Of a DNA stretch of 64,000 nt, positions 1 to 9,612 are shown one piece after another. Both the position numbers and the translations under genes were made by a program. The notes under the pieces are model-generated. The model did no database searches. It had not been told where the DNA came from and was given only the letters and a program-made list of their open reading frames with translations. The first letter of the stretch is position 1. Each line of letters starts with the position of its first letter. Source of the stretch: Paenibacillus tarimensis (GTDB lineage Bacteria > Bacillota > Bacilli > Paenibacillales > Paenibacillaceae); NCBI RefSeq assembly GCF_021532315.1, contig NZ_JAKGAO010000020.1:1-64000 (forward strand). The letters are read 5' to 3'.

Positions 1-137
1 GACCGAGGTCGATGTCGAATGTGCACAGATGAAAAAGTTATCATGATTATTGCTCAATAAAACGTTGACTAATCGTTCGTTGTTCAGTTTTCAAGGAACA
101 ATCTCAATAGCTTGTCCGCCGCCTTGCTCGCGGCTGG
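1..137 (-). other. Leader of an rRNA operon (transcribed leftward, body outside window)
   Basis: On the minus strand this stretch carries TTCCTTGAAAACTGAACAAC (about 80-100), the boxA-containing sequence typical of Bacillus/Paenibacillus rRNA leaders and spacers, shortly after two tandem strong promoters. No 16S start is visible, so the rRNA body should lie just left of base 1. The identification rests on recognising the leader sequence and the promoter architecture. It could instead be a duplicated leader without an operon behind it. Confidence 0.6.
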
Positions 138-143
138 AGTAAC

Positions 144-172
144 AATATAACACGGTCTGGCTCTTCAAGCAA
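144..172 (-). promoter_or_regulatory. rrn-type promoter (proximal)
   Basis: Minus-strand -35 TTGCTT (167-172), 17-bp spacer, -10 TATATT (144-149). It lies about 45 bp before the boxA-like leader sequence and is the downstream member of a tandem pair, as is usual for Bacillus-type rRNA operons. Confidence 0.6.
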
Positions 173-257
173 AGCTTAATGTTTTCCATTCCGCTTTCCG
201 CGTTCTAAGCTGCAAGCCAGCTCAATCAGCTGCTCACGGGCTCGGTGGCGGATCTAT

Positions 258-286
258 AGAATACATCTTTATGAAGCAGCGGACAA
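258..286 (-). promoter_or_regulatory. rrn-type promoter (distal)
   Basis: Minus-strand -35 TTGTCC (281-286), 17-bp spacer, -10 TATTCT (258-263). It sits 114 bp upstream of the proximal promoter in the same direction. The rest of bases 287-477 holds only the cellulase terminator; no gene is seen there. Confidence 0.5.
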
Positions 287-370
287 GTCTTAAATTGTTC
301 CTGTCCTGCCATAAGACAGACATTAGCATGCTGCGAGTGACAGATCGCTGGTGTGCACGGCAGGGCGGGA

Positions 371-411
371 AAACGGCCGGTCAGGATTAGCTACTAGCTC
401 CTGGCCGGCCG
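371..411 (-). terminator. Rho-independent terminator after the cellulase gene
   Basis: On the minus strand CGGCCGG and CAGGA pair with TCCTG and CCGGCCG around a 12-base loop, followed by TTTT. It separates the cellulase gene from the rrn promoters downstream. Confidence 0.7.
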
Positions 412-477
412 CTGCCATATACTTAGAGTTCATGGTGTATCTTTAATAGAAGAACAGTATATTTTTCAAACAATTGC

Positions 478-2241
478 TTAAGGCTGCTTCCCCCAAACAA
501 CTTTCCCATTATGATGAAGCGTAGCACGGCTCCAGTCAACAAAAGACGTTTGGCTTCCGTCGAAGGAATAATCATTCGCTTCATTCATATTGCTCCAGTC
601 TTGATTGTGAATCCGGATCTGTAGTTCACCAGAATCAGCTTTCGCTGCAATTTTACCTGCGTCTGCCTTGAAGCTAATCTCAATATATGAATCAGCACCG
701 TTCTTGGCCGAACTCATCTTAACAGATGACAAGGTGATATTGCTGCAGCCGACTGTTGCATAATCGCAGAAGATCTGCTGGCTCTTGTCGTCGCTTGTAT
801 AGTAGTACCTAATCTTATATTCGCTCAAATTGATCGCCTGGGTTCCCTTGTTCACAATCTTGAGCAGAGGCCGAATCTGATTGTCGGTTGCATTGGTATC
901 GCCAGCCTTATATTGAACCACTACGCCGGAAGCTCCGGTGGAGCCTGCTTTTGGCGTGGCGCTCACTTTAGCCGAGTCGGGTCCTTGTCCCAGGCTGTTC
1001 ACAGCACTAATCATATAATAATAGGTCTTATTATTGGTTAACCCGGTGTTTGTGAAGGACGTTCCGGTGACACGTGAAGCAACTCTTACATACGGACCAT
1101 TATATGCTTCAGACCGTTTAACAATGTAACTGGCTGCTCCGTTTACTGCATTCCAGCTTAACGATACAGAGCCGCTGCCAGCAGCCGCTGTCAAGCCTGT
1201 GGGCTTGGCCGGCAGTGATGGCTCCTTCACTCCTCCCCCTGTGCTGCCGCTGCGAATCTGTTCGCGGACGAATTTGCCCGAGGCTGTCAGCTGTGACTCC
1301 GTCCAGCCGCCCGTCGTGCTCGCACCCGGCATCAGGGCTGCTGACGATTCGGATTTATCCGTCAGCGACCAGTTGGCCCAGCTTATCTTCTTACTGGCCA
1401 TGAAGTCTGTCCATTCCTTGGCTTGTGACAGGTAAGGACCGCCATTGCCTGAGGCATCGCTTGTCCCCCACTCGGATACGAACACGGCCACGCCGCTGTT
1501 CATCGCATTCGTAATCCGGTCTCTAAGCCACTGCCCGTGTGTTCCGGCATAGAAGTGGACGGCATACATGATATTACCCGCTTTAAGCGGATTTGCTGCC
1601 GCATCGTGCACATCCTGGCTCCAGGTTCCTGTACCGACAATAATAATATTGTCCGGGTCAATAGCACGGATCGCTGATGTGATTTCCTCGGCATACGGCT
1701 TAATATGCGAGTTCCAGTTCACATTGCCGTTCGGCTCGTTGGCGATTTCGTAGATAACATTCGGATGCTTGCCATACAGCCTTGCCATCTCCTGGAAGAA
1801 CGCCTTGGACTGTGATTTGTACGTATTCGGATCTCCATCGTACAAGATATGCCAGTCGATAATCACATATATACCGAGGTCAATGGCAGCCTCTACCGCT
1901 TCCTTCACCTTGGCCTTCATCGACTCTGGATTGGAAATATATCCATTCTCCGAGGTATACATTGCCGCACGAAATACGGTAATCCCCCAGTCATCTCTCA
2001 GCCAGCGGATGCTGTCCTTATTGACATAGTGGCCGAACCACTGCAGCCCATGAGAGCTCATACCCTTCAATTGAACGGGATTTCCAGACTGGTCTGTTAG
2101 CTGGCTGCCGACGATCTTCAACTGTCCGTACTGGTCAACGATACGTCCTGCTTCCGCGGCCACGGCCGGAGAAGCTGCCGCTGGCAGCACCAAAGTGAAT
2201 GCCAAGGCTAACACTAATCCTGCTTTCAACAATTTACGCAT
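478..2241 (-). CDS. Secreted GH5 endo-1,4-beta-glucanase with FN3 and CBM3
   Basis: Hydrolyses internal beta-1,4 bonds in cellulose or related glucans outside the cell. The start used here (MRKLLKAG) has an AGGAGGT site 5 bases upstream; a TTG 36 bases further upstream lacks one. A signal peptide (about residues 1-29) ends near AVA-AE. The GH5 subfamily-2-like catalytic domain spans about 32-330, with acid/base Glu169 in IANEPNG and nucleophile Glu257 in VFVSEWG. A linker, one fibronectin type III domain (about 345-432) and a C-terminal family 3 cellulose-binding module (about 438-587) follow. The layout resembles B. subtilis EglS with an added FN3. The gene stands alone with its own terminator; no convincing cre site was found upstream. 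Confidence 0.93.
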   Translation of the reverse strand: MRKLLKAGLVLALAFTLVLPAAASPAVAAEAGRIVDQYGQLKIVGSQLTDQSGNPVQLKGMSSHGLQWFGHYVNKDSIRWLRDDWGITVFRAAMYTSENGYISNPESMKAKVKEAVEAAIDLGIYVIIDWHILYDGDPNTYKSQSKAFFQEMARLYGKHPNVIYEIANEPNGNVNWNSHIKPYAEEITSAIRAIDPDNIIIVGTGTWSQDVHDAAANPLKAGNIMYAVHFYAGTHGQWLRDRITNAMNSGVAVFVSEWGTSDASGNGGPYLSQAKEWTDFMASKKISWANWSLTDKSESSAALMPGASTTGGWTESQLTASGKFVREQIRSGSTGGGVKEPSLPAKPTGLTAAAGSGSVSLSWNAVNGAASYIVKRSEAYNGPYVRVASRVTGTSFTNTGLTNNKTYYYMISAVNSLGQGPDSAKVSATPKAGSTGASGVVVQYKAGDTNATDNQIRPLLKIVNKGTQAINLSEYKIRYYYTSDDKSQQIFCDYATVGCSNITLSSVKMSSAKNGADSYIEISFKADAGKIAAKADSGELQIRIHNQDWSNMNEANDYSFDGSQTSFVDWSRATLHHNGKVVWGKQP

Positions 2242-2463
2242 GAAATACCTCCTAGAGTGAATCAAGATATAAGACAAGCTGTTACGGCAGATTCACCTCC
2301 TGAGAGCCTATTTATCACTTTTTGTCCAATTTTTGATAATCTTAGCTGCATACTAGATTTAATCATAGGCCTTTAGGGATTACAATAGTTCCCAGGCTCT
2401 TATTTGCCAGTCCTATCCAGTCCAACATCAGCTTCTTTCGGCCTAATTGCATATACTTGGAAA

Positions 2464-2499
2464 ACAAAAAGGCATTACCCATTCACCTTGGGCAACGCC
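2464..2499 (-). terminator. Terminator after lipL
   Basis: Minus-strand hairpin GGCGTTGCCC / GGGTAATGCC with a 9-base loop, followed by TTTTTGTTTT. Confidence 0.75.
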
Positions 2500-2510
2500 G
2501 TTAACATTCA

Positions 2511-3362
2511 CTATTCACTTCCAGCTGCATAGCGCTCCCGTAGGCTCCTCACCAGTGTCTGCAGCTCGCTCTCGGGAGCAGCTGGCGGAGCAGACACCGT
2601 ACCACCCAGCGTGATTAACCTTTGCTTCAGCCCATGTACGAAGGCACCAACCGTCATGTCTGAGTCGGCTGCGAGCTCGCTGAGGCTTGCTGTCTTGGCT
2701 CGCTCGATCTTAGGGTAGTCCAGCTCAGAGCTGCCGCCGCTGGCAGTTTCATAAAACCTCTGAGCGATTCCCGCGAGCCTTTCCCCGCTGCCTTCAACAT
2801 TAATGAATGCCTGTACAGCACTTGCACGCAGCTGGCGTCTCTGGGCGATGCCGCAGAATTTGCGGCCGCGTACAGCAACGTCATACTCGCCGGGACAGTA
2901 TGCGCCGTTAATCTCTCCAGCTTCAGCCGGCAAGCCCCAGACCAAGAGCGTATTCTTCAGCAGCTGGACCATCCGCTGGAAATCTGCCAAATGCTCCATC
3001 CTGCCTTCCGGATTCGGAAGCAGCAGCGACACGTTAACAACGCCCTCATCAAGCGGTACGAAAGCGCCCCCGGATATGCGCACCGCAACAGACCAGCCCT
3101 GGTCAGCCAGCTCCCGCATTGCGGCTCCGGCCTGCGGCAGACGGAAGTCCCTCTGACCAAGCACAGCACCTTGTCTATGCCGCCATATGTGTACGCCTTG
3201 ATTTATGCTGCCCTTGCCGATTTCCCGGCACAGCCACTCCTCATAAGCAAACGGGACTATAACATCCCCCTCCATCGGTTCGGATGTATGGTCCCAAATC
3301 TCAAATTCATATTCACCTGTTAAAGGGGCGACACTTTCCATCAAGCGGTTATCTTTGACCAT
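2511..3362 (-). CDS. lipL: Octanoyl-[GcvH]:protein N-octanoyltransferase
   Basis: Member of the biotin/lipoate A/B protein ligase fold. LipL moves the octanoyl group from the glycine cleavage H protein to the E2 subunits of 2-oxoacid dehydrogenases (lipoyl relay). The 283-residue length fits. The family hallmarks are RISGGAFVPLDEG (about 95-107) and GAYCPGEYDV with Cys156 at the catalytic thioester position, followed by GRKFCGIAQRR. The Cys in YCPG, and the absence of a LipM-type RLTGGRAV, favour LipL over LipM or LplA. The ribosome site is weak (AAGGAA). The gene is monocistronic between two terminators. Confidence 0.85.
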   Translation of the reverse strand: MVKDNRLMESVAPLTGEYEFEIWDHTSEPMEGDVIVPFAYEEWLCREIGKGSINQGVHIWRHRQGAVLGQRDFRLPQAGAAMRELADQGWSVAVRISGGAFVPLDEGVVNVSLLLPNPEGRMEHLADFQRMVQLLKNTLLVWGLPAEAGEINGAYCPGEYDVAVRGRKFCGIAQRRQLRASAVQAFINVEGSGERLAGIAQRFYETASGGSSELDYPKIERAKTASLSELAADSDMTVGAFVHGLKQRLITLGGTVSAPPAAPESELQTLVRSLRERYAAGSE

Positions 3363-3392
3363 TGAATCAGCATTCCTTCCCTGCAGCCCGAA

Positions 3393-3428
3393 CTAAAAAG
3401 AAGCAACCCATATGAGAGGGCTGCTTCC
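3393..3428 (-). terminator. Terminator after the binding-protein gene
   Basis: Minus-strand stem GAAGCAGCCC / GGGTTGCTTC, 8-base loop, then TTTTTAG. It ends the transcript of the solute-binding protein. Confidence 0.8.
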
Positions 3429-3439
3429 ATTTTATAATA

Positions 3440-5116
3440 TTATGAATTCGCTTGCACCACTTCATTGACCTCAGCTGTAATCTGTTCTCCGCCAAGCTTC
3501 TTCCAATTCGTCACGAATTGATCGAACGCATCGATCGGAAGCTCACCATAGATAATCTTCAGGAATGTCTCCAAACGAAGCTTTTCCAGCGTTGCTGATT
3601 TGCTGCTCATGGTTTTGGTAGGCGCGTATATAAATTCATTCATTACAATTAGATCGTTGTCGCGATAATGCTTGATGACCGCCTGCGAGCTGACTGGTCC
3701 GAAGATGCGCTCCATATGCCATTTATCAAGATTGCCGCTGCGGTAGTCCTTAATATCCTCATAGAACAGCTTGGCTTCAAGGCCCAGCTTGGATGTGTCC
3801 TCTGTCTCCAGTGCTTCAACCACTTCCTCCATTGCCTTCACGTTCTTGTTCGCCGGCAGATTGAATACCGCCGCGTTCTGGAATCCAAGACCGGTCATAC
3901 CATTCAGATACTTGGCACGCTCGGCTTCTGCAGATTCGCCGAACATCTTCTCTGCCTGGAAGTTAAGCAGCTTGATCAGGGCTTCCGGATGCTCATAGCC
4001 TTTGCGGACTGCGAAGACTCCGCCCAGTACGAGGTGATTCTGGGTTTTGGCAGGCTCGCTGTCGATGGACTGCACCGGATACGGTAACCAGTTCACATTA
4101 GGATCCTTCTTGACCATCTGCATAACCTGGAATGGTGCCCACTGCGGCGCGAACCACATGCCCGCCTTGCCAGCGTTCAGCTCCTCCATCGCCTTGTTAA
4201 AATCCTTGACGCCAAACTCAGGGTCAATAACTCCCTCTTTGTACAGACGCTGCAGCTCCGCGAGACCCTGCTTCACCTCAGGCTGAATCGTGCCGTTCAC
4301 GATTTGACCATTTTCATCCTTGATCCAGGTTTCCAGATAGCCATGATAGCCGAGCAGGAAGCTGTTAATAGGAAGGTCCTTGTTCATGGAGATGCCATAC
4401 GTATCCTGCTTGCCGTTGCCATCCGGATCGTCAAAGGTAAAGGCTTCGGCAATAGCGATAACGTCCTGAAGCGATTTGGGCTCCTCAAGTCCCAGCTTAT
4501 CCAGCCAATCTTTGCGAATCCATATCATATCGGATGAATCAAGCGACCCGGGATAGTCCACCAGCGCATAGATTTTACCGTCCTTCGTAACCGGTTTCAG
4601 AGCAGCGCCGTCTTCCGCACTGTAAAATTCCTTCACCAGATCGGACGCATATTTCTCGTACACATCTGTCAGATCCTCCAGCATGCCAGCCTGATGAAGC
4701 TGCTCGAACTGCACCGGAGTTACCTTCAGGATATCGGGCAGATCGCCGCTGGCAAGTGTAACGTTCATCTTGTCATTGTAGTTGGCGCTAGGCACGATCC
4801 AGTCGTATTTCATCTTGATGCCGAGCTCTTCCTCATACCCTCGTGTCCAGACATTGTTGGTATACGTATCGCCTTCAGCGAGCGTTTCCTTGCCCGTCTC
4901 AGACATCGTTGTCCGCACTGTGATGGCCGGCTCATATTTGCCAAGCGGCTCAGCAGCAGCTTCATTCACGCTCGAAGCCGTATTGCCAGATGATGTGTCT
5001 GCAGCTGTGCTGCCGTTACCGTTTTGATTACCGGTGTTCGAAGAGCAGGCAGCAAGCGAAACAGACAAGATGACGGTCAGCAGTAATGCAGGAAGACGCT
5101 TTCTCTTATTTACCAT
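3440..5116 (-). CDS. Extracellular solute-binding lipoprotein of a CUT1 sugar ABC transporter
   Basis: A 558-residue family 1 binding protein of the large LplA/YtcQ type common in Paenibacillus. It presumably delivers an oligosaccharide to the two permeases at 8.7-10.5 kb. The lipobox LAAC puts the lipid-modified cysteine at position 24, followed by a Ser/Asn/Gly-rich linker. A strong AAAGGAGGG site precedes the ATG. The gene lies 94 bp after the regulator gene and has its own putative control element (5190-5217). That element matches the one upstream of the permease operon, so the binding protein is probably expressed separately and at a higher level. The substrate cannot be read from sequence. 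Confidence 0.88.
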   Translation of the reverse strand: MVNKRKRLPALLLTVILSVSLAACSSNTGNQNGNGSTAADTSSGNTASSVNEAAAEPLGKYEPAITVRTTMSETGKETLAEGDTYTNNVWTRGYEEELGIKMKYDWIVPSANYNDKMNVTLASGDLPDILKVTPVQFEQLHQAGMLEDLTDVYEKYASDLVKEFYSAEDGAALKPVTKDGKIYALVDYPGSLDSSDMIWIRKDWLDKLGLEEPKSLQDVIAIAEAFTFDDPDGNGKQDTYGISMNKDLPINSFLLGYHGYLETWIKDENGQIVNGTIQPEVKQGLAELQRLYKEGVIDPEFGVKDFNKAMEELNAGKAGMWFAPQWAPFQVMQMVKKDPNVNWLPYPVQSIDSEPAKTQNHLVLGGVFAVRKGYEHPEALIKLLNFQAEKMFGESAEAERAKYLNGMTGLGFQNAAVFNLPANKNVKAMEEVVEALETEDTSKLGLEAKLFYEDIKDYRSGNLDKWHMERIFGPVSSQAVIKHYRDNDLIVMNEFIYAPTKTMSSKSATLEKLRLETFLKIIYGELPIDAFDQFVTNWKKLGGEQITAEVNEVVQANS

Positions 5117-5189
5117 GCGAATAACCCTCCTTTAATATTTACACTTTCAATTGTAAAGGGCAGTGAACTGGCCTATCGAGTGGAACACG

Positions 5190-5217
5190 TTTACATCGGG
5201 TATCTTCTCTTTACATC
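5190..5217 (-). promoter_or_regulatory. Putative AraC-type regulator site (direct repeats, copy B)
   Basis: Plus-strand TTTACATC occurs twice exactly 20 bp apart with GGTATCTT in the middle. The element closely matches the one at 10582-10609 in front of the permease operon. Two-turn direct repeats are the usual target geometry of AraC/YesN-type regulators. It overlaps the stop codon of the regulator gene and precedes the binding-protein gene. Confidence 0.6.
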
Positions 5218-6890
5218 TTGGTCTCCGCTGCACCCTTGCGCTGATCACGGTACTCCTGAGGCGTACAGCCAACAGCCTTCTTGAAGAACCGGAAGAAGTA
5301 ATGCTGGTCGCTGAATCCAAGCTGACCGGAGATATCCTGCATACGCAGTGTTGTACCGAGCAGCAGCTCTTTGCTCTTCTCTACTCTGCGCTCCAGAATA
5401 TAGTCGGAAATGCCCCTGCCGGTAACCTTCTTGTACCAGCGCGATAAGTACGAGGGGTTAAGCGAAACCTCCTGCGCAATTCTGGTAAGCGACAAGTCGC
5501 CATCAAGATGCTGCTTGATATAATGGTGGATGTTCATCAGAATATGAGATTCATCATGCCGGCAGCTGTCCCTTCGCCTTAAGACAATCCACTGGCAGGT
5601 TTCCCGGTAGAAGGCGATGATGTCGGACCAGCGGGTATGAATGTTAAAATGCAGCATGGGCGCCAGATCGTGTTCTCTGCCAGCCTCTTCAGACAAGCCT
5701 GCTTCCTGGACTGTGCGCAAGCTCATATCCGCTATGCCGTGCAGCAGTCTGAGCCGCAGGAACGGATCATCCGGTCCGCCTTCGCCTGTAATCTCGACCC
5801 ACTGGCGAAAGGAGCACATCCAATCATCGGAGCCTTCCAGCAGCCGCTGCTTCATATGCTCCAGCAGAAGCTCGGCTGCGGCGAGCTTGTCCTGGCGCAA
5901 GCTTAGTCCCGCTGTCTCCCCCGTAATATCCAGGCGCATTAGCTTCTCCATTCCATAACCCGGACTATCAAATACCGCTAGTCCGAGCCGGTTAACCGAT
6001 TGCTGCAGGCCGCCCCACTGCACAGCTTGATTCGCGGCTATGATAGAGACGGAGAGCCGCAGACAATCCCGGCAGGACTGCTGAATCGATTCCAGTGTGC
6101 CCATGACAAAACGGATCGTCCGCTCCCAGCCCTGCTCCAGCCCGTGCTGCTGCAGCTGTCCGGCATGCGGCTGTATGTAACAGACCAGTGAGCGGCTGTC
6201 CAGTTCTGCGACTTTGACTGCTGCTTTATCGCCGAGCAGCTCCTCCGCAATGTTGGCTGCCGCATAGCACAGCAGCCGCTGATCGGATTGCGATTCATAG
6301 CTGCCCCATTCCTCTATGCGAAGCAGCATAGGCAGGACGGCAAGCTCAGCGCGAAACGGAAGCCGGATGGCATCAAATTCCTCCTGCAGGTTCATCCACG
6401 CCTTGGCTCCCCTGCGCTTCAGCAGATCTAGCAGCAGCTGCCTCTGAAGCTGCGGAAGGGCTTTTGGCATTTTCTCCTGAAACCACTCGGCCTGGTACCG
6501 GAAATCATTTTCCCTGGCAATCTGCTTAAGTGTTTGCTCCACTGTCTCACGAATCTTCTCCATTCCTTCCGTCTTGAGGAGATAGTCAGCGACACAAGGG
6601 TTTCGGATAGCCTGATGGGCATATTCAAATTCATTATGACCGGTCAGCAGAATGACCTTGCAGCGCGGCCAGCGGTCTACAATTTCCTGGATCAGCTGCA
6701 TACCGTCCATCCCGGGCATACAGATATCACTTAGTACAATATCAACCTTTACTGTATCCAGCCATTCCAGTGCCTGCTTGGCAGAGTATACCTTCAATAT
6801 TTCCATATCCTCTATATCTGCCTTGGCAAAATAGGTATAGAGACCATCTGCGATGAGCGGTTCATCATCGACAATCAGCATACGTCTCAT
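5211..6890 (-). CDS. AraC-family response regulator (YesN type)
   Basis: A 559-residue transcription factor. The N-terminal receiver (about 1-120) has the acidic pair in VDDE and phospho-acceptor Asp55 in IVLSDICMPG. A long middle region of unknown function follows, then a C-terminal AraC double helix-turn-helix (about 455-555, ending CTPQEYRDQRK). Its ATG overlaps the stop of the kinase gene (ATGA), a translational coupling typical of YesM/YesN pairs. It probably activates the neighbouring sugar ABC genes through the repeats at 5190-5217 and 10582-10609. With the partner kinase frameshifted, its phosphorylation state is uncertain. Confidence 0.9.
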   Translation of the reverse strand: MRRMLIVDDEPLIADGLYTYFAKADIEDMEILKVYSAKQALEWLDTVKVDIVLSDICMPGMDGMQLIQEIVDRWPRCKVILLTGHNEFEYAHQAIRNPCVADYLLKTEGMEKIRETVEQTLKQIARENDFRYQAEWFQEKMPKALPQLQRQLLLDLLKRRGAKAWMNLQEEFDAIRLPFRAELAVLPMLLRIEEWGSYESQSDQRLLCYAAANIAEELLGDKAAVKVAELDSRSLVCYIQPHAGQLQQHGLEQGWERTIRFVMGTLESIQQSCRDCLRLSVSIIAANQAVQWGGLQQSVNRLGLAVFDSPGYGMEKLMRLDITGETAGLSLRQDKLAAAELLLEHMKQRLLEGSDDWMCSFRQWVEITGEGGPDDPFLRLRLLHGIADMSLRTVQEAGLSEEAGREHDLAPMLHFNIHTRWSDIIAFYRETCQWIVLRRRDSCRHDESHILMNIHHYIKQHLDGDLSLTRIAQEVSLNPSYLSRWYKKVTGRGISDYILERRVEKSKELLLGTTLRMQDISGQLGFSDQHYFFRFFKKAVGCTPQEYRDQRKGAAETKM

Positions 6891-8308
6891 AGGTCATTCC
6901 CCTCTCCGGTCGGAATTGTCACCAGGACACATAGTCCGCCAAGCGGGCTTCGTTCAACCTGCAGGCCGGAGCCCGGCCCGAATTTGAATCTCAGCCTCTG
7001 ATGTACATTCATCATCCCTGTAATTTCCCCTCTGTCACCATCCGTCGATGCCAGCTGTGCCCGCAGCAGCTTAAGCTTCTCCTCAGTCAGGTCTTCTCCA
7101 TTATCCTCAATCCGGATAATAAGCCGCTGCTCATCACGTATGACTGTTAGCATCAGCAAACCACCGCCGGCTTTTTGCCCAAGTCCGTGCTCGAATACAT
7201 TCTCGATCATGGGCTGCAGCAGCACACGCGGAACGCGAATTGACCGGCAATCCACCGGAATTTCTCCAATCTCCGAACGCATTCGTGTCCCGAAGCGAAT
7301 CTCCTGTATAGCCAGATAGACAAGCGCGTGGTCCAGCTCCTCGCCAAGCGAGGCCTCCTGGGCGGCATCCCGGGTCATATAGCGGAAATATTGACCGAGA
7401 TAATCGCTGAACTCCTTGATCAGCTCAACGTTCTCAAGCTCTGCCATCTGCTTGATGCTGAACAGGCTGTTGTATAGAAAGTGAGGGGTGATCTGCGACT
7501 GCAGATGCTTAAGCTCTGCTTCCCCTGTCCGTATGCGCTGAACGTAATTTTCCTCAATCAGCGTATGAAGGTGCTTCATCATTTCATTAAACCGGTCATA
7601 CAGATAGCCGAATTCATCCTTTCGGGTATCCGTAATTTGAACGGCTGTATCTCCCTGCTCCGCACGACTGAACCCCCTTACCAGTCTGGCGAGCGGCCGG
7701 TGAATCATCCGGTAGGTCCACAGCGAGAATAGGATGACGACCACCAGTGACAGTACCAGCAGCAGAATCAGCCACTGTGAATAAATCTGGATCGGCTTCA
7801 GGACAACATCATTAGGGATGCTTGCTGTCAGCCGAAAGTGATTGTCATGGTCATAGATCGAATAATAGTAATAATCGCTGCTCCGCAGGCGTTCGACGCT
7901 TCCTTCGGGTGTCCTTCCATCCTGGATCTGTTCAAAATCCTTCAGCGTCTCCCCGCTATCGGACGTAGAGATCATATAATCGCTGCGGCTGCCGAATGCG
8001 AGCACAATATCGCTTTCACCCGTGCCTGCAAACTCCTGCAGTCTTACCCTTAATTCTTCGGAGGACAGCCTTATTCCAAGCAGGAAGTTAGGCGGTGTGA
8101 CTCGGTCCAGATTGAACGGATTGCTGCGAAGCAGATACAGCTCGCCATTGTAACGGGACAGCGCCCCCTGCAGGTTTCCCATACTTCCAAGCAGGCCCTG
8201 CCATTCTTTCGCAGGAACATTCGAAACACCGCCAGTTGCGCTAACCTTCTTCCCGATTCCCGGCACATAATAGACCACGTCACTGATATACGGGCTTGTC
8301 TCTTTCAT
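6887..8308 (-). CDS. YesM-type sensor histidine kinase, C-terminal part (gene frameshifted)
   Basis: Contains the second half of an extracellular sensor domain, a membrane helix (about 177-198), a HAMP linker, a His_kinase domain with QITPHFLYNSL (His276) and a C-terminal ATPase domain ending near the regulator start. The open frame extends upstream of this ATG to about 8343 and encodes TLNQIHIKLRQ, which continues the N-terminal fragment at 8335-8640. Together they would form one kinase of about 580 residues. Fragment-only translation from this ATG would lack the first membrane helix. Either the gene is inactive or the shift is a sequencing error. Confidence 0.85.
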   Translation of the reverse strand: MKETSPYISDVVYYVPGIGKKVSATGGVSNVPAKEWQGLLGSMGNLQGALSRYNGELYLLRSNPFNLDRVTPPNFLLGIRLSSEELRVRLQEFAGTGESDIVLAFGSRSDYMISTSDSGETLKDFEQIQDGRTPEGSVERLRSSDYYYYSIYDHDNHFRLTASIPNDVVLKPIQIYSQWLILLLVLSLVVVILFSLWTYRMIHRPLARLVRGFSRAEQGDTAVQITDTRKDEFGYLYDRFNEMMKHLHTLIEENYVQRIRTGEAELKHLQSQITPHFLYNSLFSIKQMAELENVELIKEFSDYLGQYFRYMTRDAAQEASLGEELDHALVYLAIQEIRFGTRMRSEIGEIPVDCRSIRVPRVLLQPMIENVFEHGLGQKAGGGLLMLTVIRDEQRLIIRIEDNGEDLTEEKLKLLRAQLASTDGDRGEITGMMNVHQRLRFKFGPGSGLQVERSPLGGLCVLVTIPTGEGNDL

Positions 8309-8334
8309 CTGCCGCAGCTTGATGTGAATCTGGT

Positions 8335-8640
8335 TCAGTGTGTAAGCTTTTCATAAGCAGTCATAATAGGCGTTCGGGCACTAAAGGAGGACAACGTTTC
8401 ATCAAACGAGTACTCCGTCACAAGCGAGGTAATCCGGTTCAGCTCAAATTCGAGGTGGCTGTAGTAAAAGTGAAGCTTCGATTCATTGGCCCGCTCGATC
8501 TCAGTCTTCATCTGATTCGAGCTGCTGCTCGTTATAATGAAGCCGGCGGCACACAATGGAAATACAACCAGCACAAAAGCAGCCATCAGCTTGGTGACGA
8601 TGGATCTCGGCATCCATATCTGTTGAATACGTTCCAGCAT
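8335..8640 (-). CDS. YesM-type sensor histidine kinase, N-terminal part (gene frameshifted)
   Basis: Encodes a short cytoplasmic start, membrane helix 1 (LMAAFVLVVFPLCAAGFII) and the first part of the extracellular sensor domain, then stops after TAYEKLTH. The start MLERIQQ has a GGAGA site; an upstream TTG at 8694 has none. The stop lies in an ACACAC dinucleotide run around 8341-8346. Removing one CA pair restores reading into the fragment at 6887-8308. The gene follows the permease genes in the same operon. Confidence 0.8.
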   Translation of the reverse strand: MLERIQQIWMPRSIVTKLMAAFVLVVFPLCAAGFIITSSSSNQMKTEIERANESKLHFYYSHLEFELNRITSLVTEYSFDETLSSFSARTPIMTAYEKLTH

Positions 8641-8709
8641 ACGCAGGTATCTCCTCTCTGGCAGCAAGAAAAGAGCCGCACCCGGCTCCTTCAAGTAGTA
8701 CTATCCAGT

Positions 8710-9606
8710 TTAACCCTTAACGCTTCCTACGACCAGCCCATGCACGAAATACCGCTGAAGGAATGGATATACCGCCAGTATGGGCAGGACAGACAAGAAG
8801 ATTTGTGACGCCTGCGTCGTGCGGTTCGATACCTGTGTGAGCAGCTCCGCCTGTTCCAGCGAGACTGTGGCGGTCTGCAGCGACATCTGCTGAAGCATGG
8901 ACTGCAGGTACGTTGCCAGCGGATATTCATCCGGGCTCTTCATATAGATCATCCCGTCAAACCATGCATTCCAATGGCCAACGACTGTGAACAGCGTAAC
9001 GGTCGCGATACTCGGCAGCGATACGGGCAAATACACACTCCACAGCGTACGCAGATGCCCAGCGCCATCCATCCAGGCTGCTTCTTCAAGCTCCCGCGGC
9101 AGGCCGCGGAAGAAGTTCAGCATGAGCAGCACGTTGAATACCGGTACCGCTCCTGGCAGGATAAGCGCCCAGATCGAGTCCAGTATCCCGGTTTCCTTCA
9201 CGACCAGATATCCGGGGATCAGACCGCCGCTGAACAGCATCGTGAAGACGAAGAACCAGGCATACACCGTCCGGGAGCGGAATGTGGACGCCTCCTTCGA
9301 GAGCGGGTATGCCACCAGTATCGTAAGGATCAGATTAACCGACAGGCCAAGTACAACCCGCAGCATACTTGTTCCGAAGGAACCTAGGAACTGGTTATTC
9401 TCCAGGATGTAGGTATAGGATGACAAGGTGAAATCCACGGGCCAGAAGGTTACGCTGCCTGAGCTGACCGCGCTGCTGGAGCTGAACGATATCGCAAGCA
9501 GGTTAACGATTGGAAACAGACAGAGCAGCGCCAGTATGGTCAGTACAGCGTAGTTAATGGTAAGGAAGACGCGGTATGAAGCCGAGATGTGATGCAAGCG
9601 AGCCAC
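8710..9606 (-). CDS. CUT1 sugar ABC transporter permease (LplC/YtcP type)
   Basis: A 298-residue inner membrane subunit with six predicted helices. The EAA loop EEAAWMDGAGHLRTLWSVYLPVSLP (about 190-215) contacts the ATPase, and the C-terminus LVVGSVKG is typical of this family. It lies 6 bp after the other permease and 69 bp before the kinase fragment. No ATPase gene is nearby, so a shared MsmX-type ATPase is inferred. The GTG start has a poorly spaced ribosome site; a TTG four codons on is an alternative. Confidence 0.9.
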   Translation of the reverse strand: MARLHHISASYRVFLTINYAVLTILALLCLFPIVNLLAISFSSSSAVSSGSVTFWPVDFTLSSYTYILENNQFLGSFGTSMLRVVLGLSVNLILTILVAYPLSKEASTFRSRTVYAWFFVFTMLFSGGLIPGYLVVKETGILDSIWALILPGAVPVFNVLLMLNFFRGLPRELEEAAWMDGAGHLRTLWSVYLPVSLPSIATVTLFTVVGHWNAWFDGMIYMKSPDEYPLATYLQSMLQQMSLQTATVSLEQAELLTQVSNRTTQASQIFLSVLPILAVYPFLQRYFVHGLVVGSVKG

Positions 9607-9612
9607 CCCCTA

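Noticed and set aside
1199-2100. Several plus-strand reading frames inside the cellulase gene
   Set aside because: They are antisense to a well-defined GH5 gene, lack ribosome sites and encode low-complexity sequence.
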